Shown here piece after piece: positions 8,451 to 19,549 of a stretch of DNA of 64,000 bases. Source of the stretch: Sphingomonas sp. NFR04 (GTDB lineage: Bacteria > Pseudomonadota > Alphaproteobacteria > Sphingomonadales > Sphingomonadaceae); contig NZ_FORV01000004.1 of assembly GCF_900114095.1 (NCBI RefSeq), positions 372,001 to 436,000 on the forward strand. Reading direction: 5' to 3'. The position numbers were made by a program, and so were the translations under genes. Numbering within the stretch: the first letter of the stretch is position 1; every line of letters begins with the position of its first letter. The notes under the pieces are model-generated. The model made no database searches. It was not told the origin of the DNA and saw nothing but the letters and a program-made list of their open reading frames with translations.

Positions 8451-8993
8451 CTATCCAAACAGCGCGGTCACATTGGCTAGCGCCGAAGCCAAGAGCGCGA
8501 GTACGCTCGGATAGAAGGTCAGCGCGAAGCCGAAGGCGCGCCCGCTGGCGCCGCGCTTGTAGCCCCGCCAAAACAGCAGCCGGCCAACCGCAAACAAGCT
8601 GGCCAACGCGGCGATCAGTGGCGTCGACCCTACAAAGGTCGCGGCGACGATCAGGTGGGTGACGATCGCCAGCACGGCCTGCTCGAAGCTGTTCTCGAGG
8701 ACCGCGTTCCCAATCCGGACCTGCTCGGTCGCCTGTTGCCCACCGCTGCCGCCGATGTCCTGTTCGGAGAAGAAGCGCAGCCGGGCGACATTTGCGACCC
8801 CCGCGGCGACCCACAAGATGATGAGAAGGTCGATCCTAAGGGCGTCCTGCAGGCGCTGCGGAAACGTCGGCGCGCTGCCGCTGTGCGTTGTGAGTGCCAC
8901 CAATCCCAGCACGACGATCGTGAGGAGCAATGCGCTGGCCATGCCGATCGCCACGCCGCGCTGCTCTGCCTTGAATACTCGCTCGTCGGCCAT
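8451..8993 (-). CDS. MAPEG family membrane protein
   Basis: A 180-residue integral membrane protein with four predicted helices (about residues 16-36, 52-72, 105-140 and 155-178). The stretch around LENSFEQAVLAIVTH in the third quarter matches the conserved MAPEG signature (membrane-associated proteins in eicosanoid and glutathione metabolism), where an Asn/Glu pair follows the second helix. Bacterial members are mostly of unknown function, some with glutathione transferase or peroxidase activity. An AGGAGG lies 10 bases before the start. No glutathione gene is adjacent. Confidence 0.75.
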   Translation of the reverse strand: MADERVFKAEQRGVAIGMASALLLTIVVLGLVALTTHSGSAPTFPQRLQDALRIDLLIILWVAAGVANVARLRFFSEQDIGGSGGQQATEQVRIGNAVLENSFEQAVLAIVTHLIVAATFVGSTPLIAALASLFAVGRLLFWRGYKRGASGRAFGFALTFYPSVLALLASALANVTALFG

Positions 8994-9016
8994 GCCTGCG
9001 AATCCTCCTGCGGGGG

Positions 9017-10057
9017 TCAGATTTCCGCAGTCGTCAACGCGCCAAACACTTCGCGATACGCAAACAGCCCCGGCACCCCGCCGGTCATGACGTACAGCAC
9101 CGCCTCGCCCGGCCGGAACGCGCCGCCGCGGATCGCGGCGAGCAGCCCGGCGAACGCCTTGCCGCTATAGACGGGGTCGAGCAGCAGGCCCTCGGTGCGG
9201 GCCAGCAGTTCCACCGCTTCGCGCATTGCATCCGTGGGGATGCCATAGCCGGGCCCACGCTGGCTGCCATCGATTACCACCTCCGCCGCCGACACGCTGC
9301 CCGGCAGGGCGTTAACGGCGAGCGTCGTTTGGGCGAGCGCCAGCGTCTCGGCGTGGGCGCGCTCGGGGGTGGCGAGGACGGCGTAGGACTGGACGCGCGC
9401 CACCTCCGCACCCGCGGCCGCCATGCCGGCGGCGAGGCCCGCATGGGTGCCGGCGCTGCCATTGGGCACGACGATGCGGGCGAAGCGCTCGCCCAGCGCG
9501 GTCTCCTGGCCAAGTATCTCCCAGGCGCAGGCGACATAGCCGAGCGCGCCGACCGGCGACGAGCCGCCCGCGCCGACCACGTACGGCGTGCGGCCCTCCG
9601 TCCGCAGCGTCTCGGCGCGGCTGTGGGCGAAGGCGAGCGGGTCGGTGTCGCCGGACACGCGGTGGACGGTCGCGCCGAAGATCGCGTCGAGCAGGAGGTT
9701 GCCGTTGCCGCGATAATCGGGGTTGTGGCGCGGCACGACATCGGCCAGCACCAGCTCGCAGGCGAGGCCCATCCGCGCGGATGCCGCCGCGCTCAACCGC
9801 GCATGGTTCGATTGCAGCCCGCCGGTGGTGACGAAGGTGTCGCACCCCTGCGCGATCGCGTCGCCGAGCAGGAATTCAAGCTTGCGCAGCTTGTTGCCGC
9901 CGCCGCCGATGCCGGCCACATCGTCGCGCTTCACGTAGATCCGCACCTCCGTGCCGAGCGCCGCCTCCAGCCGTTCCAGCCGCTCGATCGGCGAGGGGTG
10001 GGCGAGCAGCGATACCGCGCCGTGACGGGTCCGCAGGGCCTGGGGATCGGGGCTCAT
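9017..10057 (-). CDS. PLP-dependent D-cysteine desulfhydrase / 1-aminocyclopropane-1-carboxylate deaminase family
   Basis: The 346-residue fold-type II PLP enzyme contains the cofactor-lysine region GGGGNKLRKLEFLLG (about residues 50-64), the TTGGLQSNHAR substrate loop and the glycine-rich phosphate site NGSAGTHAGLAAG. This family covers D-cysteine desulfhydrase, ACC deaminase and L-cysteate lyase, which these motifs alone cannot separate. Its ATG overlaps the TGA of the upstream LD-carboxypeptidase gene by four bases (ATGA), so the two are translated together. Since LD-carboxypeptidase releases a D-amino acid, an enzyme acting on D-amino acids fits the context; that is inference. Confidence 0.87.
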   Translation of the reverse strand: MSPDPQALRTRHGAVSLLAHPSPIERLERLEAALGTEVRIYVKRDDVAGIGGGGNKLRKLEFLLGDAIAQGCDTFVTTGGLQSNHARLSAAASARMGLACELVLADVVPRHNPDYRGNGNLLLDAIFGATVHRVSGDTDPLAFAHSRAETLRTEGRTPYVVGAGGSSPVGALGYVACAWEILGQETALGERFARIVVPNGSAGTHAGLAAGMAAAGAEVARVQSYAVLATPERAHAETLALAQTTLAVNALPGSVSAAEVVIDGSQRGPGYGIPTDAMREAVELLARTEGLLLDPVYSGKAFAGLLAAIRGGAFRPGEAVLYVMTGGVPGLFAYREVFGALTTAEI

Positions 10058-10872
10058 GCGACGCCGAACGGCACGACGTGGTTGGTCGAGATATGCCCGA
10101 TCGCGCAGCGGCCGAGATAGGGGACGCCCATCTCCTTGCACCAGCGGACGATCATCTCGTCCACCGTCTCGCCGAAGGGCGGGTCGTTTTCGGCGATCGC
10201 GGTCACGGCGCCGAGGCGGATGCCGGCGATGCCCTTGAGCTGCTCGGCATGGGCGACATTGAACAGCATCCGGTCGATCCGGTAGAGCGGCTCGTCCACT
10301 TCCTCGATCATCAGCACATGATCGGTGAGGTCGGGCAGGTACTTGCTGCCGATCAGCGACGTGAGGATCGCGAGGTTGAAGGCGGCGGCGGGGCGGCCGT
10401 CGGCAAGGGTCGGGTCGAGCCCGCGGCGGTCGCGCTCGATCAGCCAGCCGAGCGCCCAACCGGTATCCACCCCCGCATCGTTCTTGCCGATGCTGCTCGC
10501 CATCGAGGCATGGACCGGATGGCCGATGCCGCGGGCGTAGAGCGCGCCGAGCACGAAACCTATGTCGGAGAAGCCCATGTACGTCTTGCGCCGCGCGGCG
10601 TCGCCGAGGTGCGGCATCACTGCGTCGAGGATGCGGTTCGATCCATAGCCGCCGCGCGCGAACCAGATCGCGTCGATCGTCGGATCGTTGGCGACTTCGA
10701 GGAACGCCGCCGCGCGCTCGGCATCGGTGCCGGCGAAATGGCCGGCCGACAGATAGCATTGTGGGTGAAACACCACCTCATGCTCGGGATAGGTGAGCGC
10801 CATGAACGCTGCCATGCGCGCTGACGATTCCCGGGTGACTGGCCGCGCCGGCGCGACGACTCCGATCCGCAT
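10054..10872 (-). CDS. LD-carboxypeptidase, peptidase family S66
   Basis: S66 carboxypeptidases remove the terminal D-alanine from murein tetrapeptides in the cytoplasm during peptidoglycan recycling. The 272-residue protein shows the family's [10 protein letters not shown] segment (about residues 72-81), the nucleophile elbow MGFSDIGF (Ser near 100) and the later [14 protein letters not shown] segment carrying the Glu of the catalytic triad. It lacks a signal peptide, as expected for a cytoplasmic recycling enzyme. The stop overlaps the start of the PLP-enzyme gene, and the gene is divergent from a Mur ligase with only 39 bases between starts, a coherent recycling neighbourhood. Confidence 0.9.
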   Translation of the reverse strand: MRIGVVAPARPVTRESSARMAAFMALTYPEHEVVFHPQCYLSAGHFAGTDAERAAAFLEVANDPTIDAIWFARGGYGSNRILDAVMPHLGDAARRKTYMGFSDIGFVLGALYARGIGHPVHASMASSIGKNDAGVDTGWALGWLIERDRRGLDPTLADGRPAAAFNLAILTSLIGSKYLPDLTDHVLMIEEVDEPLYRIDRMLFNVAHAEQLKGIAGIRLGAVTAIAENDPPFGETVDEMIVRWCKEMGVPYLGRCAIGHISTNHVVPFGVA

Positions 10873-10911
10873 ATGCTTGTATGGTCTCCTCGCTTCGCCG
10901 ATAGCGTGCCC

Positions 10912-12306
10912 ATGCAGCATGGCAAAGCAACCTTCTTCGTAGGGATCGGCGGATCGGGGATGATGCCGCTGGCGATGATCCTCGCCGGCCGGGGCGCCCG
11001 GGTCTCGGGTTCGGACCGCAGCCTCGACGGCGGGCGGCTGGCGTCCAAGTTCGACTGGCTCCGCTCGCGCGGGGTGAAGCTCTTCCCGCAGGACGGCAGC
11101 GGCGTGCAGTCGGCCGAGCAGGTGGTGGTCGCCTCCGCCGCGATCGAGCCGACCGTGCCGGACATGGTGCGCGCCGCCGAACTTGGCTGCGCGCGGATGT
11201 CGCGGGCCGAGCTGCTGGCGAGCCTGTTCAACGCCTCCCCGCTGCCGATCGGCGTGGCGGGGACCAGCGGCAAGTCGACCGTGACGGGGATGATCGGCTG
11301 GATCCTCCACGCCTGCGGGCGCGATCCGACGGTGATGAACGGCGCAGTGATGAAGAATTTCGCCACGCCCGACGCGCCCTTCGCGAGTGCGCTGGTCGGG
11401 GCGGGGGACGCGTTCGTCAGCGAGGTGGACGAAAGCGACGGCTCGATCGCCAACTATTGGCCGCGAATCGCGGTGCTCAACAATGTCAGCCTCGACCACA
11501 AGTCGCTCGAGGAATTGCGGCTGCTGTTCGGCGCCTTTGCGGGCAAGGCGGCGACGACGGTGGTCAATGTCGGCGATGCCGAGAGCGCGGCGCTGGCCGT
11601 GGGGCTCGATCGCGGGCGGACGCTCACCTTCGCGGTGGAAGGCGAGGCGGACCTGATGGCGCGGAACCTGGCGCCCGAAGCCTTCGCGATCGGCTTCGAC
11701 CTGGTGATGGGCGAGACCACGCGGCGGGTGCGGCTGCAGGTGCCGGGGCGACACAATGTCGCCAATGCGCTCGCCGCGATCGGCGCGGCGACGGCCGCGG
11801 GGGTGTCGCTGGAGGACGCATGCGCGGCGGTGGAGGGCTTTACCGGCTTGCGGCGGCGGTTCGAGCTGGTCGGCGAGGCGGGCGGCGTGTCGGTGATCGA
11901 CGATTTCGGGCACAACCCGGACAAGATCGCCGCGACGCTGGATACGCTGCATGCATTCTCCGGGCGGTTGCTGCTGCTGTTCCAGCCGCACGGCTATGGC
12001 CCGCTCAAGGTGATGCGGCGCGAGCTGGTCGCGATGTTCGCGACCAAGCTGGGGCGGGAGGACCTGCTGGTGCTGCCGGACCCGGTCTATCAGGGCGGCA
12101 CCGTGGCCCGCGAGGTGACCAGCGCGGACATCGTCACCGATGTCGCGGCGACGGGCGCGCAGGCGCTGCACATCCCAGGACGCGAGGCGGCGGCGGCGCA
12201 TCTGGTGGCGCAGGCGCGGCCGGGCGACCGCATCGTGGTGATGGGCGCGCGTGACGATACGCTCAGCCAGCTCGCCGAGGACATGGTGGCGCGGCTCGGC
12301 ACGTAA
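10912..12306 (+). CDS. Mur ligase family protein (MurC/Mpl-like)
   Basis: The 464-residue protein has the three-domain Mur ligase plan: N-terminal Rossmann domain with the UDP-binding loop FVGIGGSGM (residues 9-17), an ATP P-loop [12 protein letters not shown] (114-125), the central DHK-type motif in [13 protein letters not shown] and the C-terminal domain with RRRFELVGE and [10 protein letters not shown]. Mpl, which reattaches recycled murein tripeptide to UDP-MurNAc, is the best functional guess because the divergent neighbour is the LD-carboxypeptidase that makes that tripeptide. The P-loop (GTSGKST rather than GTHGKTT) differs from classical MurC and Mpl, so another amino-acid substrate is possible. 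The ATG at 10912 is chosen because conserved sequence starts immediately after it. Confidence 0.85.
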   Translation: MQHGKATFFVGIGGSGMMPLAMILAGRGARVSGSDRSLDGGRLASKFDWLRSRGVKLFPQDGSGVQSAEQVVVASAAIEPTVPDMVRAAELGCARMSRAELLASLFNASPLPIGVAGTSGKSTVTGMIGWILHACGRDPTVMNGAVMKNFATPDAPFASALVGAGDAFVSEVDESDGSIANYWPRIAVLNNVSLDHKSLEELRLLFGAFAGKAATTVVNVGDAESAALAVGLDRGRTLTFAVEGEADLMARNLAPEAFAIGFDLVMGETTRRVRLQVPGRHNVANALAAIGAATAAGVSLEDACAAVEGFTGLRRRFELVGEAGGVSVIDDFGHNPDKIAATLDTLHAFSGRLLLLFQPHGYGPLKVMRRELVAMFATKLGREDLLVLPDPVYQGGTVAREVTSADIVTDVAATGAQALHIPGREAAAAHLVAQARPGDRIVVMGARDDTLSQLAEDMVARLGT

Positions 12307-12472
12307 ATTCCTCCCCGGAACGGGGAGGGGGACCGCGCGGCATGGCCGCGTGGTGGAGGGGCCGCGCCGGAGGCGCGGTGCTTGTCGATGCGTTGGATAC
12401 CGCCGCGTTCGCGGCGGCCCCTCCACCATTTGCTGCGCAAATGGTCCCCCTCCCCGTGCCGGGGAGGAATTT
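12305..12472. repeat. Long intergenic inverted repeat (168 bp)
   Basis: The ends AAATTCCTCCCCGG (12305-12318) and CCGGGGAGGAATTT (12459-12472) are perfect inverted copies. Inside them GGGGGACC / GGTCCCCC and GTGGAGGGGCC / GGCCCCTCCAC continue the symmetry. The left end overlaps the stop codon of the Mur ligase gene. It looks like a dispersed non-coding repeat of the organism rather than an insertion sequence, as it carries no ORF of its own. Confidence 0.8.
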
Positions 12473-12546
12473 GGCGCTGTCAACCACGCTTGACATGTAA
12501 AGCATGGTTGACGTAAAGCTTGCTTGTCATCGGACAGGAGCTTGCC

Positions 12547-12960
12547 ATGCAGCTGAAAACCCCCGCCGCCCGCCGCTATCTCCAGCGCTTCATTCCGACG
12601 ATGATCGGCTATGTCGTAACGGTCATGACGACGAGCCTTGCGGTTGCCTGGTTCCAGCCGACCGGCGCTGCGTTGATCGCACTCTCGATCCTGCCGGCGG
12701 TCGCCATCATCGCCATGCTCGCGGTGATCGGGCTGTACGTCCGCGAGGAAACCGACGAATATCTGCGCCAGCGCATCGTCACCGCGATGCTGTTCGGCAT
12801 TGGCGTGGTGCTCGCCGTCTCCGCGGTGCTGGGCTTCCTCCAGATCTACCATGCGATCGGCCAGATCGACGTGTTCTGGGCGTTCCCGATCTGGTGTGCG
12901 AGCTGGGGCGCCGCGCAATGCCTGATGACCTGGCGCGACCGGGTAGGCGCCGACGCATGA
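12547..12960 (+). CDS. Small four-helix membrane protein, hypothetical
   Basis: The 137-residue protein has about four transmembrane helices (residues ~15-35, 44-68, 80-103 and 110-128) and a short basic N-terminus. I cannot name the family, though similar proteins are commonly found directly before small XRE regulators. An AGGAG lies 6 bases before the ATG at 12547. The stop overlaps the ATG of the regulator (ATGA), which in turn overlaps the hydrolase gene, so the three form one translationally coupled unit. Confidence 0.72.
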   Translation: MQLKTPAARRYLQRFIPTMIGYVVTVMTTSLAVAWFQPTGAALIALSILPAVAIIAMLAVIGLYVREETDEYLRQRIVTAMLFGIGVVLAVSAVLGFLQIYHAIGQIDVFWAFPIWCASWGAAQCLMTWRDRVGADA

Positions 12961-13166
12961 ACAACCGCCTCCGCGTGCTCCGCGCCGAGCGGGCGTGGAG
13001 CCAGCAGGACCTCGCCGAACGGCTCGAGGTCTCGCGCCAGAGCGTGAATGCCATCGAGACCGGCCGCTACGATCCCTCGCTGCCGCTCGCCTTCAAGATC
13101 GCCGACCTGTTCGGCCTCGCGATCGAGGACATCTTCCTCAATCCCGCCAAGGAGACTGGCCAATGA
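12957..13166 (+). CDS. Small XRE-family helix-turn-helix regulator
   Basis: The 69-residue protein is essentially one Cro/CI-type DNA-binding domain: WSQQDLAERLEVSRQSVNAIETGRYDPS covers the turn and recognition helix, and a short helix ending in FGLAIEDIFLNP completes the fold. This short form, with no effector domain, resembles the YozG-type regulators that pair with small membrane proteins. Four-base ATGA overlaps on both sides couple it to the membrane protein upstream and the hydrolase downstream; it may control this unit. Confidence 0.88.
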   Translation: MNNRLRVLRAERAWSQQDLAERLEVSRQSVNAIETGRYDPSLPLAFKIADLFGLAIEDIFLNPAKETGQ

Positions 13167-14116
13167 ACCGCTTCGTTCGCTGCCTGTGCCGCCGGGACAA
13201 GCGGCTTCCCTGGTTCGCCATCCTGATCGCGCTGCTGGCGGCCAATGGCTTCGCCAAGCAGGCGAATGCCGCGCCGGCCCCGACGTCGGTTGCGACCGCC
13301 GCAGACATGCTGGTGCAGATGGACCATATCTCGGTGCAGGTGCTCGGCCGCGGCAGCCCGGTGGTGCTGATCCCCGGCCTGTCGAGCCCGCGCGCGACCT
13401 GGGACGGGGTGGTGCCCGAGCTGATCAAGAACCACCGCGTCTATCTGGTGCAGGTCAACGGCTTCGGCGGCGACGATCCGCGCGGCAATCTCCAGCCTGG
13501 CATCCTCGACGGGGTCGTCGCCGATCTCCACACGCTGATCGAGAGCCGCAAGCTGGGCGCCGTGCCGGTGGTCGGCCATTCGATGGGCGGGCTGGTGACG
13601 CTGATGCTGGCCCGCGCGCATCCCGAGGACGTCAAGAAGGCGCTGATCGTCGATGCGCTGCCGTTCATCGGCACCCTCTTCGCCCCCGCTGCCACGGCGG
13701 AATCGCTGAAGCCGCAGGCGGAGATGATGCGGGCGCAGATGGCCAGCCTCTATGGCAAGCCCGTTCCCGAACAGGTCGGGCAGATGATCGCGCGGCAGAA
13801 TGCGCTGAAGCCTGCGTCGCAGGAGAAGGTCGCCGGCTGGTCCGCCAAGGCGGACATGCGGGTAAGCGGCCAGGCGATCTACGAGGACATGACCACCGAC
13901 CTGCGCCCCGAGCTGCCGAAGATCGCCGCGCCGATCACCGTGCTGGTCCCCTGGACCGAGGCGCGCGGCGGCGAGGAGAAGATCCTCGGCCTCTACCGCG
14001 CGCAATATGCCGGGGCACCGCACGCGACGATCCGCGGCGTGGGCGACAGCGGCCACTTCCTCATGCTCGACCAGCCGGCGGCGTTCGAGCGCGCGCTGAT
14101 GACTTTCCTGAACTGA
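13163..14116 (+). CDS. Exported alpha/beta hydrolase
   Basis: The 317-residue protein has a basic N-terminus and a hydrophobic stretch (about residues 16-37, ending QANAAPA), a likely signal peptide or anchor. The alpha/beta hydrolase fold shows an oxyanion-side VLIPGLSSP motif, nucleophile elbow VGHSMGGLV and catalytic His in GDSGHFLMLDQP. The ATG overlaps the stop of the XRE regulator. Substrate is unknown; the family includes lipases, esterases and epoxide or lactone hydrolases. Confidence 0.87.
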   Translation: MNRFVRCLCRRDKRLPWFAILIALLAANGFAKQANAAPAPTSVATAADMLVQMDHISVQVLGRGSPVVLIPGLSSPRATWDGVVPELIKNHRVYLVQVNGFGGDDPRGNLQPGILDGVVADLHTLIESRKLGAVPVVGHSMGGLVTLMLARAHPEDVKKALIVDALPFIGTLFAPAATAESLKPQAEMMRAQMASLYGKPVPEQVGQMIARQNALKPASQEKVAGWSAKADMRVSGQAIYEDMTTDLRPELPKIAAPITVLVPWTEARGGEEKILGLYRAQYAGAPHATIRGVGDSGHFLMLDQPAAFERALMTFLN

Positions 14117-14120
14117 CGAA

Positions 14121-14150
14121 GCGGGAGCGCGGCGAACCCCGCGCTCCCGC
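14121..14150. terminator. Strong hairpin between convergent genes
   Basis: Perfect 12-base arms GCGGGAGCGCGG (14121-14132) and CCGCGCTCCCGC (14139-14150) around a 6-base loop lie between the stop of the hydrolase gene and that of the convergent PLP-enzyme gene. T-tracts are absent, so its strength as an intrinsic terminator is uncertain. Confidence 0.5.
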
Positions 14151-14158
14151 CGACGACC

Positions 14159-15475
14159 TCACACTGCCTTCAGCGCATTCTCGAAGTCGGCGATCAGGTC
14201 GTCGGCATCCTCGACGCCGATCGAGATGCGGACGAGATTGTCGGTGATCCCCAGCGCCTGCTTGCGCTCCTCGGCGACCGACAAATGCGTCATGCCCGCC
14301 GGGTGCGAGGCGAGCGTCTCGGTACCGCCCAGGCTCACCGCCAGCTTGGCGATCTTGAGCGCGTCGAGAAAGGCGAACGCCTCCTTCTCGCCGCCCTTGA
14401 GGTAGAGCGAGAAGGTCGAGCCGGCGCCCGTGCAATGACGGCGATAGATGTCGGCCTGGCGCTTGTCCTCCCCGCGCTCGAGGAAGCCGAGATAGCCGAC
14501 CTTCTCCACCTTGGGATGGCTCGCTAGGAATTCGCAGACCTTGGCGGCATTCTCGCCCGCGCGGCTCATCCGCAGCTCCAGCGTCTCCAGCGAGCGGAGC
14601 AGCATCCAGGCGGTGTTGGGGTCGCAGATCGTGCCGATCGTGTTGCGCATCAGCCGGATGGTGTTGATGTGCGCCTTGGTGCCGAGCACGCCGCCCGCGA
14701 CCAGATCCGAATGGCCGCCCGCGTACTTGGTGAGCGAGTAGACGACGATGTCGGCACCCTGCTTCAGCGGCTGCGCCCAGAGCGGACCGAGGAAGGTGTT
14801 GTCGATCGCGATGGGCGGCTTGTTCTCGCCCGTGAAGATCGCGTCGCGGCTGGCGGCGACCGCTTCCACGTCGACCAGCGCGTTGGTCGGGTTGGCGGGG
14901 CTCTCCAGATAGATCAGCGCGACATTGCCGGTCGCCGCCTTGGTCAGCACCGCGTCGATCTCCTCGCGGGTGGCGCCGGCGGGGAAGTCCAGCCAGTTCA
15001 CCCCGAAGCGGCCGAGGATGCGCGAGATCAGCGTCTCGGTCGCGGCATAGAGGGGGCCGGAATGGACGATGGTGTCGCCGGGCTTGACCATCGACAGGAA
15101 CAGCGTCGCGATCGCCGACATGCCCGAGGAAAAGGCCAGCGCGTCCTCCGCCTCTTCCCACACGGCGAGCCGGTCTTCCAGGATCTCCTGGTTCGGGCCG
15201 TTGAAGCGCGAATAGACCAGGCCCTCGGCCCCGCCCGGGCGCTTGCCGGTCACACCCTCGAAGTGGCGCTTGCCGGCTGCTGCGTTGGGGAAGACGAAGG
15301 TGGAGGTGAGGAAGATCGGCGGCTTGAGCGCGCCTTCGGAGAGCATCGGATCATAGCCGTGGCCCATCATCATCGTCGCCGGCTTGAGCTTGCGATCGCC
15401 GATCTTCTCGACCTCGCCATCGGGTCGGGGGCGGGGGGTGCCGCCGGTCAGATCGGCTTCGGTGGCGTCGGTCAT
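14159..15475 (-). CDS. Cystathionine gamma-synthase family PLP enzyme
   Basis: The 438-residue fold-type I enzyme belongs to the Cys/Met metabolism PLP family (cystathionine gamma-synthase, gamma-lyase, methionine gamma-lyase, O-acyl-homoserine sulfhydrylase). The PLP lysine is in YSLTKYAGGHSD, the phosphate loop in FSSGMSAIA, and the substrate carboxylate region in LGGTETLASHPAGMTH. Its length and the ~45-residue N-terminal extension (before LTSTFVFPN) are those of the family subgroup often annotated simply as cystathionine gamma-synthase family. The ATG at 15475 has GGAGAG 7 bases upstream; an in-frame ATG at 15571 exists but lacks a site. I saw no SAM riboswitch in the leader. Confidence 0.9.
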   Translation of the reverse strand: MTDATEADLTGGTPRPRPDGEVEKIGDRKLKPATMMMGHGYDPMLSEGALKPPIFLTSTFVFPNAAAGKRHFEGVTGKRPGGAEGLVYSRFNGPNQEILEDRLAVWEEAEDALAFSSGMSAIATLFLSMVKPGDTIVHSGPLYAATETLISRILGRFGVNWLDFPAGATREEIDAVLTKAATGNVALIYLESPANPTNALVDVEAVAASRDAIFTGENKPPIAIDNTFLGPLWAQPLKQGADIVVYSLTKYAGGHSDLVAGGVLGTKAHINTIRLMRNTIGTICDPNTAWMLLRSLETLELRMSRAGENAAKVCEFLASHPKVEKVGYLGFLERGEDKRQADIYRRHCTGAGSTFSLYLKGGEKEAFAFLDALKIAKLAVSLGGTETLASHPAGMTHLSVAEERKQALGITDNLVRISIGVEDADDLIADFENALKAV

Positions 15476-15619
15476 GTGCAGGCTCTCCGATATGTCTTCT
15501 ACGGTTGGTTGCGATTGTAACGGCTTGAAGCGGGCAAACCAGCCAAGTCCGTAACCGCCATCGCGCAACATCGTTTCGTCTGCGCGACATGGAAGGCCCT
15601 ATCCGTTGGGATATACTGA

Positions 15620-17935
<2,316 letters not shown>

Positions 17936-17967
17936 TCGGGTGAAGAAGGGGCTGCTCCCACACTGTT

Positions 17968-18093
17968 TCCTCCCCCGCCAGGGGGAGGTGGCAGGCGCAG
18001 CCTGACGGAGGGGGAGGAAGCACGCCGGTCGAGAGGTTCTGGCATCCTCCCCCTCCGTCGCCTTCGGCGCCACCTCCCCCTGGCGGGGGAGGA
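17968..18093. repeat. Intergenic inverted repeat (126 bp)
   Basis: Outer arms beginning TCCTCCCCCGCCAGGGGG (17968 on) and inner arms GACGGAGGGGGAGGA (18004-18018) / TCCTCCCCCTCCGTC (18045-18059) pair across a 26-base centre. It lies between the convergent katG and SWFGD/DUF2171 genes. The sequence is related in style, but not identical, to the repeats at 12305 and 2359. Confidence 0.78.
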
Positions 18094-18103
18094 TAGGCTT
18101 TAA

Positions 18104-18137
18104 CGAAAGGGGCCGCCCGGCACTGCCGGACGGCCCC
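18104..18137 (-). terminator. Intrinsic terminator of the SWFGD/DUF2171 gene
   Basis: On the minus strand a hairpin with 14-base arms and a single base-pair exception (18109-18137, GGGGCCG...CGGCCCC) starts 20 bases after the stop codon and is followed by TTTCGTT, a good rho-independent terminator. Confidence 0.8.
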
Positions 18138-18157
18138 TTCCTTCGCTTGAGGGAACC

Positions 18158-19327
18158 TTAGTAGGTGCCCTTGAAGCTCGCGTTCAGATTGCCGGTGGTG
18201 TTCCAGTCCTGCGAGCGCTCGCCCGTGCTGTTCTGGCCCGTGCCGGTCTGGCCAGTGGTCGTGGCGGTCGACTTGGCCTTGTCCTCGCCGAACATCGCGC
18301 CCGACTGTTCCTCGTCGCGCCAATGGTTCTTGGCTTCGTCCGCGGTCTTGCGCAGCGTCACCTTGTCGTCGACGGTCTGGATCCAGCGCGACGGGATCGA
18401 GTGGTGGCGACCCTCCGCATCGGTGTCGTTCTTGGTCAGGATGATGCGATCGCCGCGCACCTTGTCCACCGTGCCGACATGGCTGCCGTCGGAACCCAGC
18501 ACTTCCATATGCTCGGTCACGCGGCGAAGCGAGTCGCGCTGGCCGGTGCGCTCGGTGCGGAAGCTGTCGAACTCGTTGTGGAAGCGCTGGGCATTCTCAC
18601 GACGATATTCGTCATAGTCGCGGTCGAACTCCTGGAGCCGGCTGCGGCGCCATTCGCCGTAGTGGCTGTCGGATGCACCTTCGTTGCGGGCCTGCTGCTC
18701 GTCATAGCGCTGGTCCTGGCGGCGGCGGCGCTCCGCTTCCTCGTCGCCGAACCACGAGCGGACCTCGTCGCCGGCGCGGTCGAAGAAGCCGCGGTCGCGG
18801 TCGTAGCCGCGCAGCTCTTCGCCGCGGTTGCGGTCATAGCCATAGCTGCGGCCCTGGTCCTGACGACCATAGCGCGAGCGATCCTGGTCCTGCTGGCCAT
18901 AGCTGCGGGCGAAGGAATCGCGGCTGCCCCAGTCGCTGTCGCCGTAGTTGCGCTGGCCATAGTCTCGGTCGCGGTCGCGATCCTGAGCCGAATAGCCACC
19001 ATAGTTGCTGTAGCTGCGCGAGCCGGTGTCGCTCCAGTCGTTGCTGCTGCCGTCCCAGCCGCTGCGCTCCTGGCTGCGCTGGCCATAGCCCTGCGCGCCG
19101 TAGGAAGAGCGATCCTGGCTGCGCGCGTCCGAGCGCCCACGGTTCCAGTCGTCGCGCTGGCTGCGGTCGCGTCCGCGGCCATATTCGCCGGCGGCGGCAT
19201 AGTCGCGTGCGCTGCTATAGGTGTAATCGCGGCCGGAGCCGTAATCCCGGCCATAGTCGCCCTGGCTGCTGCTGTCGTTATAGCCGGTCGGGCCGTAGGG
19301 GCCGTAGCGATTGTTGCGGTCGTCCAT
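18158..19327 (-). CDS. SWFGD/DUF2171 protein with long Tyr/Arg/Ser/Gly/Asp-rich disordered region
   Basis: The 389-residue protein has three parts. Residues ~1-185 are low complexity, made of tyrosine, glycine, serine, arginine, aspartate and glutamine repeats (RDYG, DRSR, GRDYT). A SWFGDEEAERRRRQD segment follows (~191-205), with an arginine-rich helix. Residues ~275-330 form a DUF2171-type beta domain (EVLGSDGSHVGTVDKVRGD and HSIPSRWIQTV). A Thr/Gly/Asn-rich tail ends the protein. Related proteins are stress- or surface-associated, but the function is unknown. An AGGAGA site is 6 bases before the ATG. The composition resembles eukaryotic FUS-type prion-like domains, a feature rather than evidence of homology. 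Confidence 0.85.
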   Translation of the reverse strand: MDDRNNRYGPYGPTGYNDSSSQGDYGRDYGSGRDYTYSSARDYAAAGEYGRGRDRSQRDDWNRGRSDARSQDRSSYGAQGYGQRSQERSGWDGSSNDWSDTGSRSYSNYGGYSAQDRDRDRDYGQRNYGDSDWGSRDSFARSYGQQDQDRSRYGRQDQGRSYGYDRNRGEELRGYDRDRGFFDRAGDEVRSWFGDEEAERRRRQDQRYDEQQARNEGASDSHYGEWRRSRLQEFDRDYDEYRRENAQRFHNEFDSFRTERTGQRDSLRRVTEHMEVLGSDGSHVGTVDKVRGDRIILTKNDTDAEGRHHSIPSRWIQTVDDKVTLRKTADEAKNHWRDEEQSGAMFGEDKAKSTATTTGQTGTGQNSTGERSQDWNTTGNLNASFKGTY

Positions 19328-19549
19328 CGTATCTCTCCTGCTGAGATTTCGGCGGCTGCGGCATGCTTGCCGTCACGCCTCGTCCAAGCGAGCGGAGGGG
19401 GCGATGGGTTCCCCGAATTTAACCTGCGTCACAGGCACTTCGTCGTCCGCGATACGAATCCGGCGGCAAGATGCGACAAGCCGGTTGCATCGCCGGTTTC
19501 GGCTCGCTAAGGGGAGCGCCTTCCCGGGCCAGCCCGGGATCAAGGCGGC

